This document shows, one piece after another, positions 46,551 to 56,392 of a stretch of DNA of 64,000 bases. The position numbers were made by a program, and so were the translations under genes. The stretch is from Naumannella cuiyingiana. Its GTDB lineage: Bacteria; Actinomycetota; Actinomycetes; Propionibacteriales; Propionibacteriaceae. Position 1 is the first letter of the stretch, and each line of letters starts with the position of its first letter. The DNA is taken from assembly GCF_013408305.1 (NCBI RefSeq), contig NZ_JACBZS010000001.1, forward strand, positions 3,410,001 through 3,474,000, read 5' to 3'. The notes beneath the pieces were generated by a model, which saw nothing but the letters and a program-made list of their open reading frames with translations, was not told where the DNA came from and did not search any database.

Positions 46551-47036
46551 TCAGCGTCGCAGGAGCGCGGTGAAGGGCATCACCTGCCACAGCATGATCA
46601 CCATGATCAGCACGACCGCGGCGGCGACGGCGCCGGCGACGAGCCCGAGCACCATGGTGAAGATCAGGAACATCACACAGGCCAGGCTGAGTGCCAGGCT
46701 GGCCAGGCCGAGCCGGGCCATCCGGTCGCCGAGATCGACGAGCTGGGCCTTGCGCCCGCGGCGGAACAGCAGCCGGTGCGCGCTGACCGGAGCGAGCACG
46801 AGAATGGTCGTGACCACGGTCAGCCCACTGGCGGAGAGGTAGACGATCCGGGGAGCGAGCGAGAGCTCGGCGAAGGCGGGCTGGAACGGCAGGATCAGCA
46901 GGAAGCCCGCCAGGATCTGCGTACCGGTCTGCAGCACGCGAAGCTCCTGCAACAGCTCGACCCAGTTGCGGTCCATCCGCTCCGCGGGCGTCTCGTTGCG
47001 CTCGGGCAGGGCCTCCGGATCGGGGGTAGGCGTCAC
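46551..47036 (-). CDS. DUF6328-like four-TM membrane protein
   Basis: A 161-residue protein whose N-terminal helix reads WVELLQELRVLQTGTQIL followed by FLLILPFQPAFAEL, typical of this actinobacterial family, then three more spans and a basic end. GTG 47036 is chosen; the frame continues upstream over the opposite gene's leader. Function unknown. Confidence 0.8.
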   Translation of the reverse strand: MTPTPDPEALPERNETPAERMDRNWVELLQELRVLQTGTQILAGFLLILPFQPAFAELSLAPRIVYLSASGLTVVTTILVLAPVSAHRLLFRRGRKAQLVDLGDRMARLGLASLALSLACVMFLIFTMVLGLVAGAVAAAVVLIMVIMLWQVMPFTALLRR

Positions 47037-47171
47037 GGCTCGAGTCTGGCATGCGCGAAGCTGCGGGTTCCGATCGGGCATCGGCCCGAATCGGTGGTGG
47101 AACCCGCCCGGATCGGGCAGGGTGGGGCCACGGGACGCAGCTCGGGGTCCCGGGCGATCCTGGGAGGCGAC

Positions 47172-49820
47172 ATGCGGCATCCGCGTTCACCGATTCTGCT
47201 GCTGGTGGCGGTCCTCGCCGCCGTCGGGCTGCTGGCGCCCGGCATGCGTCCGGCGCATGCCGAACCGTCCAACGGGCGCGGCGAGGACTCCGCATCCACT
47301 GCCCCCGCCTCGCCCGCCGCACTGGCTCGGGCGGCCGCGAAGGGACAGGGGCAGGCAGCACCGGGCGCCTTGCCGATGCCCGCGTCCTATCCCTCGCAGC
47401 CGGTGCTGCGTACCTTCCCCGACAACCCGGACGATCGCTCGTTGACCGGGGGTCTGACCCCCTACCACGCCATCGCCTCGAAGCTGAACGCGTGGATGCG
47501 GTCCTCGGATCGGATCTCGGCGCAGGTCGTCGGCGAGACCACGGGTGGGCGAGACCTCTACCTGGTCACCGTCACCGCCCCGGAGTCGCGTTCCGAGACC
47601 GCGAAGCAGGCCCGCTGGCGCGACAAGATCAGGGACCGGCCGGATGTCGCGGCCCGGGATCGCGGGCTCGCCCGCGGCTACAAGACCCCGATCTGGTTCA
47701 GCGGCAACATCCACGGCAACGAATGGGAGGGCACCGACGCCGCGCTGGCCTACATCGAGAAGTTGATCACCGCGAAGGATGCGGCCACGACGAAGCTGCT
47801 GGCGGAGAGCCGGCTCTACTTCAGTCTGACCCTGAACCCGGACGGCCGGGCGCTCGGCACCCGGCAGACGGCACTCGGGCTGGACGAGAACCGTGACATG
47901 ATCACCAACGCGACACCAGAATCGATGAGTTTCGTCCGTACCGTCCAGGCCCTGCAGCCGCTGTACGCCGCCGATCTGCACGGCTACACCGGCGTGCTCC
48001 AGGTCGAGCCCTGCGGCCCTCCGCACGGCGACAACTACGAGTACGACCTGTTCCTGCCCCACGCCTACGCCGCGGCGCTGCGGGTCGAGCGCGATGTTGT
48101 CGCGGCCGACATCGACGGCAACACCTACCTGAACATCGAGACCGGCCAGGTGGTCAACGAGAACACCGGGCCGGCCACCTCCCACATCAAGATTCCCTAC
48201 CGCGACACCCCATCGGGCTGGGACGACTTCCCGCCCATCTTCACCGCGCAGTACGCGGCCTTCCACGGTGCCGTGACCAGCACCGTTGAACTGCCGAAGC
48301 AGCGTCCGAACGGCAACTCCCAGACGCCCGGGAACGGCGTGATCAACACCGCCGTCGGCGTGCAGACGATCGACAGCCTGGTCGCCTACACCAACGAGAA
48401 CGCCGAGGACATGTTGGCCAATCAGATCGAGTTTTTCCGCCGCGCCGTCGCGGGCGAGCCGAAGGCCCAGCTCACCGGCGCCACCATCGACCAGGTGCCC
48501 GGACCCGCGGAGTGGAAGGAGTTCTGGGACGCCGCCGATGACCAGGAGCCGGTCACGCTGCCGCGCGCGTACCTGATCCCGATGGGCGATGATCAGCGTT
48601 CGCGCAGTGATGCACAGCGTCTGGTGCGGCAGTTGATCGCGCAGGACATCCGGGTCACCCGGCTGGACCGCGAGCTGCGACTGGGCGGGCGTACCTATCC
48701 GGTGGGTTCGTATGCGGTGGACATGAACCAGCCGCTGCGCGCGCTCGCCAACGCGCTGCTGGACCGCGGCTCCGACATCAGTGCCAAGGTCCCCAGCATG
48801 TACGACGTGTCGGCCTGGTCCTACTCCTATCTGTGGGGAGCGGACGTGATCAAAGCCGGTGACATCACCGACCGGACCCGGATCCGCGGCAGCCGCGTCG
48901 ATGCCCCGGACCGGGTCGGCCGGATCGACGGGGCCGCCCGCTCGTTCACCTTCGAGCTTGCCGGGCTGACCGACTACCAGGCGTTGAACGCCCTGCTCGA
49001 CTCGGGCGTCGAGGTGGCGCTGCTGTCCGACGGTACGCCGATCCTCGGCCGCGACGCCTTGCCGAAGTTGCGTGAACTGTGGCGCAGCCACGACCTGACG
49101 ATCACCTCGGCCACCGCCGAGCAAGTGGGGCAACTCGACGATGCCGGGACCCGCCGGCTGTCCGGCCCGCTGCGGATCGCCTACACCGGCACCGCGGACG
49201 ACCGGCTGGCGCTGACAGAACTGGGCTTCACCGACCTGGTCCCGATCGGCGCCCAACTGCTGACCGAGCAGCCCGGCCTGCTCGACGATGCCGACGCGGT
49301 CTGGGTCGGCAGCGATCTTCGGTTCTCCACCGAGCAGGCGGCCGGGCGGGCCGCGCTGGAGGCGTACCTCGCCGACGGTCATCCGCTGCTGGGCCGCGGG
49401 CTCGCGGCGGCGCGGGCCGCCGGCGACCTCGGGGCGATCGATGCCCGCGCGGTGCAGGGGACCGGCAGCGGCAACGGGATCGTCGCCGTCGAGACGCCGG
49501 CCGACGGGGTGCTGGCCGCGTCGGCCCAGGACAGCGCCTTCGTCTACCCGCCGGTGACGTTCGTCGACCTGGGAGCCGGCACCCGCGCCGAGCAGCGATA
49601 CGGGCCCGGGAACCCGCTGTTGGCCGGGCACTGGCGCGGTGCCGGCGAGTCCGGCCCCGAGTTCGCCGCCGGCCGGGCATCGGTGATCTCCGCCGAGTCC
49701 GCTACGGGATCGCGCGTGCTGCTCTTCGGCACATCGCCGTTCTTCCGGACCCACACCAAGAACGGCATGGCCCAGGGCGCCGCGGCGATCTTCTGGGGTG
49801 TGGCCGACCAGGCCCGGTGA
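47172..49820 (+). CDS. Secreted M14-family zinc carboxypeptidase
   Basis: An 882-residue exported metallopeptidase. The signal peptide ends near RPAHA (about residue 30). The M14 zinc motif is HGNE in NIHGNEWEG (about residue 180), with NPDGR and the third ligand His in DLHGYTG further on. The M14 domain ends near 450. The remaining 430 residues form an unassigned domain seen in large actinobacterial M14 proteins. ATG 47172 follows GGGAGG. Its stop overlaps the next gene (GTGA). Confidence 0.9.
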   Translation: MRHPRSPILLLVAVLAAVGLLAPGMRPAHAEPSNGRGEDSASTAPASPAALARAAAKGQGQAAPGALPMPASYPSQPVLRTFPDNPDDRSLTGGLTPYHAIASKLNAWMRSSDRISAQVVGETTGGRDLYLVTVTAPESRSETAKQARWRDKIRDRPDVAARDRGLARGYKTPIWFSGNIHGNEWEGTDAALAYIEKLITAKDAATTKLLAESRLYFSLTLNPDGRALGTRQTALGLDENRDMITNATPESMSFVRTVQALQPLYAADLHGYTGVLQVEPCGPPHGDNYEYDLFLPHAYAAALRVERDVVAADIDGNTYLNIETGQVVNENTGPATSHIKIPYRDTPSGWDDFPPIFTAQYAAFHGAVTSTVELPKQRPNGNSQTPGNGVINTAVGVQTIDSLVAYTNENAEDMLANQIEFFRRAVAGEPKAQLTGATIDQVPGPAEWKEFWDAADDQEPVTLPRAYLIPMGDDQRSRSDAQRLVRQLIAQDIRVTRLDRELRLGGRTYPVGSYAVDMNQPLRALANALLDRGSDISAKVPSMYDVSAWSYSYLWGADVIKAGDITDRTRIRGSRVDAPDRVGRIDGAARSFTFELAGLTDYQALNALLDSGVEVALLSDGTPILGRDALPKLRELWRSHDLTITSATAEQVGQLDDAGTRRLSGPLRIAYTGTADDRLALTELGFTDLVPIGAQLLTEQPGLLDDADAVWVGSDLRFSTEQAAGRAALEAYLADGHPLLGRGLAAARAAGDLGAIDARAVQGTGSGNGIVAVETPADGVLAASAQDSAFVYPPVTFVDLGAGTRAEQRYGPGNPLLAGHWRGAGESGPEFAAGRASVISAESATGSRVLLFGTSPFFRTHTKNGMAQGAAAIFWGVADQAR

Positions 49821-50368
49821 CCGTGGGGCAGACCGGTGCGGTGACGGTGTTCGCGGGCTCGGCGCCCGGGGTGGAGGAGCGCTGGTCCGACACGGCGTAC
49901 CGATTGGGCGCGGCCATCGCCGGGCGCGGGGCCGCCCTGGTCTACGGGGCCGGCGGCGTCGGCCTGATGGGCGCGGTGTCGCAGGGCGCGCTCGACCACG
50001 GCGGCACGGTGGTCGGCGTGATCCCGCAATCGATGATGGATCGCGAGTGGGGTCGGGGCGACCTGTCCGAGCTGGTGATCACGGAGTCGATGCACCAGCG
50101 GAAGAAGATCATGGCCGACCGCTGCGACGGTTTCATCTGCCTGCCGGGCGGGTCCGGAACCCTGGAGGAGCTGGTCGAGATCTGGAGCTGGTTGAACCTC
50201 GGCTACCTGCGTCAGCCGCTGGTGCTGCTGGACGACGGCGGCTTCTGGCAGCCGCTGCTGGGGCTGGCCGAGCACTTCGAGAGCGCGGGCTTCCTGGCAC
50301 CCGAGGCGCGGGCCAGGCTGCTGGTCGCCGCCGATCCCGACCACGCACTGCGGCTCGCCCTGGGCTGA
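49817..50368 (+). CDS. LOG-family protein (TIGR00730)
   Basis: A 183-residue protein with the PGGSGTLEEL motif and an early GAGGVGLMG loop. LOG proteins are cytokinin riboside monophosphate phosphoribohydrolases in plants and act on AMP-like nucleotides in bacteria. GTG 49817 overlaps the carboxypeptidase stop. Confidence 0.92.
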   Translation: MTVGQTGAVTVFAGSAPGVEERWSDTAYRLGAAIAGRGAALVYGAGGVGLMGAVSQGALDHGGTVVGVIPQSMMDREWGRGDLSELVITESMHQRKKIMADRCDGFICLPGGSGTLEELVEIWSWLNLGYLRQPLVLLDDGGFWQPLLGLAEHFESAGFLAPEARARLLVAADPDHALRLALG

Positions 50369-50397
50369 CCGGCCCGCCCGACGGAGGTCGGACGGCG

Positions 50398-51282
50398 TCA
50401 GGTCCGCACGGCCACCCGCTGCGCCAGGCGGAGGAATCCGGCCAGCGCGCCGCCCCGTTCCGGCTCCCCGTGCCAGGCCAGCCGCAGATCGACCCGCAGT
50501 GGTTTGGCGAACGGCAACGCAGTGATCCCGGGATGGTCATCCGGTACGCGGATGCGGTCGAGTACGCCGAAGCCGCGCCCCTCGGCCACGGCGTCGAAGG
50601 TGCTGGCGTTGTCGGCCTCGAGGATGATCGGCCGGCGGGAGCGGTCGCGGACATGGGTGACGATCCGGTCGTAGAAATCCGGTCCCAGTTCCCGCGGCCA
50701 GATCACCAGCGCCTGGCCCGCGAGGTCGGCGATGCCGATCGGCCCGCCGCGCCGCGCCGCGGGATGTCGGTCCGAGACGACGGCGACCAGCTCGCTGCGC
50801 GCGAGGCGCATCGTGCGTACCCCCGGATGACGCGGATGGCCGCGGACCACGGCCACGTCGAAGGTGCCGATGGTGAGCTGGGTGAGATTCCAGGCCGTCC
50901 AGCCGGTCGAGGTGTGCACGGCCACGGTCGGGTACGCGTCCTGGAACCGGGAGACCAGATCGGTGATCAGGGGGTCCGTGCTCGACCTGGTTCGCGCCAG
51001 GCGAAGAGTGTCGGTCCGGCCCTGCGCGGCGGCGCGGACATCCTCCCAGAGCCGCGCGTGGGCACCCAGCAGCTCCTGCCCTCCCGTGCGCAGCCGCTCG
51101 CCGGCGGCGGTCAGCGTCGGCGAGCGATTCGTTCGGTCGATCAAGGTGGCCCCGAGCTCGGATTCCAGCTTCTTGATCTGCTGGGAGAGAGCGGGCTGAC
51201 TGATGTGCACGCGTTCGGCCGCGCGGCCGAAATGCAGTTCGTCGGCCAGCGCGAGAAAGTACTCGAGTCGTTCCAGTCCCAC
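50398..51282 (-). CDS. LysR-family transcriptional regulator
   Basis: A 294-residue LysR protein with the winged helix at 2-60 (LERLEYFLALADELHFGRAAERV; only part is quoted: ADELHFGRAAERV) and an effector domain beyond 90. The frame runs on upstream for 340 codons antisense to the MFS gene, but GTG 51282 gives the family length. It is divergent from the MFS gene, with an inverted repeat between. Confidence 0.9.
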   Translation of the reverse strand: MGLERLEYFLALADELHFGRAAERVHISQPALSQQIKKLESELGATLIDRTNRSPTLTAAGERLRTGGQELLGAHARLWEDVRAAAQGRTDTLRLARTRSSTDPLITDLVSRFQDAYPTVAVHTSTGWTAWNLTQLTIGTFDVAVVRGHPRHPGVRTMRLARSELVAVVSDRHPAARRGGPIGIADLAGQALVIWPRELGPDFYDRIVTHVRDRSRRPIILEADNASTFDAVAEGRGFGVLDRIRVPDDHPGITALPFAKPLRVDLRLAWHGEPERGGALAGFLRLAQRVAVRT

Positions 51283-51290
51283 GTACCGAT

Positions 51291-51307
51291 GATAAGCGAG
51301 ACTTATC
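51291..51307. promoter_or_regulatory. LysR box between divergent lysR and MFS genes
   Basis: GATAAG-CGAGA-CTTATC is a perfect 6-bp inverted repeat whose centre TAAGCGAGACTTA fits the T-N11-A rule. It is 8 bp from the lysR start and 56 bp from the MFS start. Confidence 0.6.
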
Positions 51308-51363
51308 GATGGCGAAGAACCCGGTCTTGGACCGGACGGGGTCCCGGGGGTCACCATGGGAGT

Positions 51364-52605
51364 GTGACGACCACTACGCAGACGACGAGGACGGTTCCCG
51401 TGCAGACGCCCTGGCGTCAGCACGGGCTGTTGTATCTGGTGTTCTTCCTGATCGGTGCCCAGATGTTCGTCGTTTCGCCGATGCTGGCCGATGTCAGCAC
51501 AGACCTCGGGGAGCCGCCGTCCGCGGCGGCGATGATCATCACCGCCTACGTGTTGGGGTACGCCCTGGTCAGCCCGGTCCTTGGCGCGCTGGCCGACAAC
51601 CGTTCCCGGCGCCGGGTGATCCTGTTGGGGGGAACGATCTTCGGAATCGCCGACCTGGTCTGCGCGCTGGGCCCGTCCCTGCCGATCATCGTCGTCGCGC
51701 ACGGTGTCACCGGCGTCGGAGGGGCGCTGGCGGGCCCGGCGATCTGGGCGTACTTCGGCGAGACGGCGGCACCGCACCAGGTCGGCCGGGCGATCGGCCG
51801 CGGCACCGCCGCGTTTGCCTCCGGCCAGATCCTGGGCGTGCCTCTCGGCACCTTCGTGGCCGGCGCGGCGAGCTGGCGCTGGTCCTTCGCCGCGCTCGGG
51901 GCGTGCATGCTCGCAACCATGCTGCTGCTCGCGTTCCGGCTGCGCGATCCTGACCGCCCCAGGCCCGCGGAGCGCTCCGCGACGCAGGCGTTGCGTGCCT
52001 CGGCGGCGTTGTGGCGGCGCCCGGAGTTCGTGTTGATCATCGTCATGACGACGCTGGCGCAGGCCTCCCGGATGGGTGCGTACTCGTTCGTGGGGCTGCT
52101 GTTCGGCCGGCGATTCGGGCTGGGTGTGACCCAACTGGGGTTGGTCGGTGCCGTGGCGGGGGTCGGCGCCCTGCTGGGCTCGTTCGTGGCGGGCCCCCTG
52201 GTGGACCGTTGGCGGCGGTCGGGCTGGTCGATCGCCTCGATCAGCGTCGGGGCGGGGACGGTCCTGGCCGTGGCGATGGGCGTGGCCCTCACCGCGAGCC
52301 ACGTGCAGGTGGCACTGGCAGGACTCGTGGTCTGGTTCGCGGCCGGCGGGACGCTCTTCGGGGCGACCCAGGCGCAGCTTGCCACCCGGTTCCCCCGGCA
52401 GCGGGGCAGCGTCGTGTCCTGGAACAACTCGGCCTCCAATCTCGGCGTCGCGGTGGGTACCACCGTCCTCGGGGCCTTCGTCCCGGGTGTCGCCGGCTTC
52501 GTGATCATGGCCTGCGGGCTGGCAGCGGCGTCGACGCTCGCCGCGGCCGCGCTCTGGCGAGCGCAGGCCCGGGGTGGGCGCGGGCGGACCCGCGAGGCAG
52601 GGTGA
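51364..52605 (+). CDS. MFS transporter (12-TM, Bcr/AraJ-like)
   Basis: A 413-residue major facilitator with 12 spans: motif A is ALADNRSRRRV (near residue 75), and the second half starts after the RPEF segment near 218. It is likely an exporter regulated by the divergent LysR gene. GTG 51364. It is convergent with the dienelactone hydrolase gene, 3 bp between stops. Confidence 0.88.
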   Translation: MTTTTQTTRTVPVQTPWRQHGLLYLVFFLIGAQMFVVSPMLADVSTDLGEPPSAAAMIITAYVLGYALVSPVLGALADNRSRRRVILLGGTIFGIADLVCALGPSLPIIVVAHGVTGVGGALAGPAIWAYFGETAAPHQVGRAIGRGTAAFASGQILGVPLGTFVAGAASWRWSFAALGACMLATMLLLAFRLRDPDRPRPAERSATQALRASAALWRRPEFVLIIVMTTLAQASRMGAYSFVGLLFGRRFGLGVTQLGLVGAVAGVGALLGSFVAGPLVDRWRRSGWSIASISVGAGTVLAVAMGVALTASHVQVALAGLVVWFAAGGTLFGATQAQLATRFPRQRGSVVSWNNSASNLGVAVGTTVLGAFVPGVAGFVIMACGLAAASTLAAAALWRAQARGGRGRTREAG

Positions 52606-52608
52606 GGC

Positions 52609-53316
52609 TCAGCGTGCGGGCAACCGGTCGGCGAGAAAGCGCAGCGTCGCCTGCCACGCGCGGGCCGATGCCTCGGGGTGGTGCCAGGGGGCCACGTCGT
52701 TGTCGAAGGCGTGGTCGGCGCCGGGGTGGGTGATCCACTCGGCCTCGGTGTTGGCGGTGACGGCGTCGCGTACCCGGGCCTGGGCGTCGGCATCGATGAA
52801 GGAGTCTGCGTCGCCGAAGTGGTGCAGGCTGGGTGCGGTGACCCGGGGGGCCAGCTCCAGCAGTCCGGGCAATCCCGAGCCGTAGTAGCTGACCAGCGCG
52901 TCCGGCTCCGCCTGCGCGGCAATGGCGAAGGCGAGCCCGCCGCCGAAGCAGAAGCCGACCAGGCCGACCGCGGTCCCGTGCTCGCGGGCGTACGCCACGG
53001 CGGCCACTCCGTCCGCGGTCGCCGCGGCGAAGTCGAGTTGCTGGGCCAGCCCCATCGCCTGCTGCAGGGCGTTCTCGTCGGTCTCGGCGATCTCCGGTGC
53101 GTCGCCGGTGGGGGAGAGGCGCCAGTAGAAGTGGGGGGCCAGGACGGCGTACCCGGCGTCGGCGAGATCGCGGCAGCGACGCCGGATGTAGTCGGTGACG
53201 CCGAAGATCTCCTGGCAGACCACGATCACGGGCACGGATCCGTCGGTCGGCCCGAACCACTCGGCAGGCATCGGTCCGTCCGGGGTGGGAACTTCGACCC
53301 GCTCGCTGTCGATCAT
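52609..53316 (-). CDS. Dienelactone hydrolase family protein
   Basis: A 235-residue alpha/beta hydrolase of the DLH family. The nucleophile Cys is in GFCFGGGLAF, and the Asp and His of the triad are in FGDADSF and GADHAFDN. The true substrate may not be a dienelactone. ATG 53316; the VOC gene is divergent 44 bp away. Confidence 0.9.
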   Translation of the reverse strand: MIDSERVEVPTPDGPMPAEWFGPTDGSVPVIVVCQEIFGVTDYIRRRCRDLADAGYAVLAPHFYWRLSPTGDAPEIAETDENALQQAMGLAQQLDFAAATADGVAAVAYAREHGTAVGLVGFCFGGGLAFAIAAQAEPDALVSYYGSGLPGLLELAPRVTAPSLHHFGDADSFIDADAQARVRDAVTANTEAEWITHPGADHAFDNDVAPWHHPEASARAWQATLRFLADRLPAR

Positions 53317-53360
53317 GTCCGAAGTCTGACACGCGGTGCCGCGCGGCATACGGTCGGACC

Positions 53361-53744
53361 ATGAGCTGCCGGCTTTCCGAACTGGTGTTGAACTGCAACG
53401 ATCCCGCCCGACTGGCGGACTTCTGGTGCGCGGTCCTCGGCTATGTGGTGCTGGACCGCGACGGCGAGGACATCGAGATCGGCCCGGAATCGGGCTTCGG
53501 TGGGTTGGCGCCGACGATCATTCTGGCGAAGGTCGCGGACGCGGGGCAGGCGAGGAACCCGCTGCGGCTGCACTTCGACGTGAACCCGGTCGACCGTGAT
53601 CAGGAGGCCGAGCTGGAACGGCTGCTGACGCTGGGCGCCCGGCCGGCCGATGTCGGTCAGACCGGGGAGGAGGAGTGGCACGTGCTGGCCGATCCGGAGG
53701 GCAACGAGTTCTGCCTCCTGCGCCGCCGGATCGCCGACCTGTAG
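53361..53744 (+). CDS. VOC (glyoxalase-like) family protein
   Basis: A 127-residue single-domain VOC protein. DPARLADFWCAVLG opens the fold and ADPEGNEFCLL closes it. Actinobacterial members of this type are of unknown function. It is convergent with a lipoprotein gene. Confidence 0.88.
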   Translation: MSCRLSELVLNCNDPARLADFWCAVLGYVVLDRDGEDIEIGPESGFGGLAPTIILAKVADAGQARNPLRLHFDVNPVDRDQEAELERLLTLGARPADVGQTGEEEWHVLADPEGNEFCLLRRRIADL

Positions 53745-53772
53745 TCCGATCCGCCGGCGTTGGTACGCCCGC

Positions 53773-54720
53773 TCAGCGGTTCAGCTCCTCGAGCAGGCCG
53801 ATCACCACCGCCTCCGATTGGGCACGCGTCGCATCGTTGTTCCATTCGGTGATCGTGACCGTGTCGGCGACCCGGAGCTTCACGCCCCAGGGCGGCATGA
53901 ACTCGACGTCCTGCTCCGGCGCCACCGGCCGGGCGAGCAGGTCGCGCAGGAATCGGGCCGCCGTGCTGCGCAGCAGGGGATCGTCGGCGCCCCCGATCCG
54001 TTCGGACCTTGGAGACAGTTGCCAGCTCACCCGGTTGTCGAGGAAGCCGAGCCTGATGCTGCGCATGATGCCGATCATCGGGGTGGCAAGGGAGGTGAAG
54101 GGGATCGGGTAGATGCGCTGGTCGGGGAACACGACGACATCGACCCAGGTGAACGTGCCTGCGGAATCGCTCGCGGTGAGCCCGCGGCCGACCCGGACCC
54201 GGCCGACCGGCGCCAGCAGGGCACGATCGTCCATCCGTTCCCAGGAGGAGCGGACGCCGTACCGATCGAGTTGGACGGAGCTGGCCCCGCGATCAAGCTC
54301 CTCGTAGGCGGTCTCGACCGTGGGTCCGACCAGCTCGCCCGGCGCAGCCAGGTCCATCTCCCAGCTGAACTCGTGACCGTCGAGCGATGTGGTGAGCCGG
54401 CCCTCGGTGATGTACGGCGGAAACTGGTGGGCCTCGAGCGCGGCGCGGAAGGCCCGGGCGACCCGTGTCAGTTCGGCGAGATCGAGATCGGGGCGAACGG
54501 TGACATTGCCGACGATCCGCGCGCGGGGAGAGCGGCGGGGGATGTGCACCCTCGCCTCGGACGAGGTGACGCCGTCGATCTCGGCGAGTGCCGTGCCGAG
54601 CCGCGAGGCGGTCGCCTCGGCCTCCGGCGCCGGTTTGGCCTCGCCGCAGCCGGCCAGCCCGGCGGCGAGAGCTGTGGCGACGGGCAGCAGCGCGACGAGC
54701 GTGCGCCGGGGCAGCGACAT
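53773..54720 (-). CDS. Lipoprotein, function unknown
   Basis: A 315-residue protein with a signal peptide ending in a lipobox (LAGC, about Cys25). Its mature part has no recognised fold. It has an Arg-rich segment (IPRRSPRARI) and several paired strands. Start ATG 54720. Confidence 0.8.
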   Translation of the reverse strand: MSLPRRTLVALLPVATALAAGLAGCGEAKPAPEAEATASRLGTALAEIDGVTSSEARVHIPRRSPRARIVGNVTVRPDLDLAELTRVARAFRAALEAHQFPPYITEGRLTTSLDGHEFSWEMDLAAPGELVGPTVETAYEELDRGASSVQLDRYGVRSSWERMDDRALLAPVGRVRVGRGLTASDSAGTFTWVDVVVFPDQRIYPIPFTSLATPMIGIMRSIRLGFLDNRVSWQLSPRSERIGGADDPLLRSTAARFLRDLLARPVAPEQDVEFMPPWGVKLRVADTVTITEWNNDATRAQSEAVVIGLLEELNR

Positions 54721-54730
54721 GGCGCCAGTG

Positions 54731-55477
54731 TCACACCGGGCGGGGTCGCCGCTCCGATGTCCACGACCGCGGGGCGGCAACCGTGAACTCGTTGCCATCG
54801 GGGTCACTCATCGCGGTCGAATCGGCCCGGTCGTCGGTGGGGGAGACCAGGGCGGCGCCGAGGGCGGTCAGCTGATCGACCTCGTCGCGTACGGATGTCT
54901 CGGTGATCAACTCGTAGCGCCAACGGTTGCGCCCGTCGCGCTCCATCAGCGGCGGGCCGCCCCAACTGATCTTGGTCCCGCCGGCAGGGGACTGGATCGC
55001 CGTTTCCTCGCCCTCGTCCCAGACCAGCGGCCAGCCGAGGGCGGCGGCCCAGAACTCCCCGACCGCGCGGGTGCCGTCGCAGGCGAGCGCGCCGATGCGG
55101 TCGGTCCGCGCGAGGAAGGTGTTCCAGTGCGGGGTTACGCAGAACTCGTTGCCCTCGGGGTCGGCCAGCACATCGTGCACGGCGTCGGGGCCCTGTCCGA
55201 AGTCGATCAAGGTCGCGCCGAGCCCGAGCGCCCGGGTCACCGTCTGTTTCTGGTCATCGAGCGAGGTGCTGGTCAGATCGAAGTGGGCCCAGTTGGGAAC
55301 GCGCTTGGCGCGTGCGGTGGGTTCGAACCGGATGGCCAGCTCGCGGTCGTCACGGGCCGGCAGAGTCAGCCGGGCGGCGTCGCTGATCAGGTCGCGTCGG
55401 AGCAGGGCGGCCCAGAACCTTGCGAGCAGCGCGGGGTCGTTGGCGTCGATGATCACGGCGAGGCGGGTGCGGGCCAC
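54731..55477 (-). CDS. Two-domain VOC family protein
   Basis: A 248-residue protein with two tandem VOC half-sites, each ending in a D-DP(E/D)GNEF motif (ADPEGNEFCV and SDPDGNEFTV). GTG 55477 is the first start with the conserved opening (LAVIIDANDPALLARFW, in part). It ends 10 bp before the lipoprotein gene. Confidence 0.85.
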   Translation of the reverse strand: MARTRLAVIIDANDPALLARFWAALLRRDLISDAARLTLPARDDRELAIRFEPTARAKRVPNWAHFDLTSTSLDDQKQTVTRALGLGATLIDFGQGPDAVHDVLADPEGNEFCVTPHWNTFLARTDRIGALACDGTRAVGEFWAAALGWPLVWDEGEETAIQSPAGGTKISWGGPPLMERDGRNRWRYELITETSVRDEVDQLTALGAALVSPTDDRADSTAMSDPDGNEFTVAAPRSWTSERRPRPV

Positions 55478-55534
55478 GAGCCGAGGGTACGCCCGTGCCC
55501 GCGTGCCGGGTAGCCTGCCAGCAATGAGGTGGCG

Positions 55535-56023
55535 ATGAGGTGGCAGGCCCGGGAAGATCGAACGTGGCTCGGCGGCGAGGTGGCGATGCGGATGTCCGCC
55601 ACGCCGGATCGCGTGTGGGCGCTGGTCAGTGACGTGACACGGATCGGCGAGTTCTCCCCGGAGACGTTCGAGGCGCGCTGGACTCGCGGCTCGACCGGCC
55701 CGGCGGTCGGCGCGACCTTCAGTGGGCACGTGCGCCGCAACGGGATCGGGCCGACCTACTGGACGCCGTGCACCGTGATCAGGTGCGAACCATTGCGGGT
55801 CTTCGAGTTTTCGGTCGGCACCGAGCGGGTCACCGTGAACAACTGGGGCTACCGGATCGAACCCGACGGCGACGACGGCTCCGTCGTCACCGAGTACTTC
55901 CGGCTGGAGCCGACGGTGGCCGTCCGTGCGTACTGGCTGTTGTTCGGGCGGGCACGACGGCGGACCAACGAGCGGGGGATGAGGCAGACGCTCGAACGCA
56001 TGAGCGCGGTCCTGGAGCGGTAG
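55535..56023 (+). CDS. SRPBCC (START-like) family protein
   Basis: A 162-residue polyketide-cyclase/START-fold protein (SATPDRVWALVSDVTRIGEFSP in part: VWALVSDVTRIGEFSP), a ligand-binding fold of unknown ligand. ATG 55535 has GAGG 5 bp upstream. A direct repeat ATGAGGTGGC (55524 and 55535) makes a five-codon leader frame ATG-AGG-TGG-CGA-TGA that overlaps this start. Confidence 0.85.
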   Translation: MRWQAREDRTWLGGEVAMRMSATPDRVWALVSDVTRIGEFSPETFEARWTRGSTGPAVGATFSGHVRRNGIGPTYWTPCTVIRCEPLRVFEFSVGTERVTVNNWGYRIEPDGDDGSVVTEYFRLEPTVAVRAYWLLFGRARRRTNERGMRQTLERMSAVLER

Positions 56024-56131
56024 CCGGAACCGGCCCGGCGGTCGTTACTGGACAGCCTGCGTATCAAGTTCCGGACGTGTCAAGATTGCGTATGCGGGAA
56101 CGAAGCCGACATCGACCTCGGCTGAGGCCCG

Positions 56132-56392
56132 ATGTGTGGTTGTTGCGCGGCTGACTGCCCGGACGTGCATGGCGAGGGCGGCAAGACCTGGCGCAGGGGC
56201 TACTGGGTTAGCCCCGTGCCCTGGCGGCTCGGTTGGGAACTTCACGTGGACGGTGTCGGCGTCACCCAGCGCGCCGAACTCGCAGACGCCGAGGAGACCA
56301 CTCGCGACTTCCTGACCTCGATGGGTCGCAACGACGCCTCGACCACACGGATCCATGTTCTTCAACCGGTAGAGACGTCTGCGAACAGCTAA
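56132..56392 (+). pseudogene. HicB-like small protein, probably a remnant
   Basis: The last 58 residues (from GTG 56216) resemble short actinobacterial proteins of HicB-like type (WELHVDGVGVTQ, DAEETTRDFLTSM). The 28 residues upstream have Cys-rich sequence without family character and poor codon bias. No HicA-like toxin gene is nearby. It may be a truncated gene at the island edge. Confidence 0.4.

Noticed and set aside
55524-55538. Five-codon leader frame before the SRPBCC gene as a regulatory peptide
   Set aside because: It arises from an 11-bp direct duplication; no sign of attenuation or conservation.
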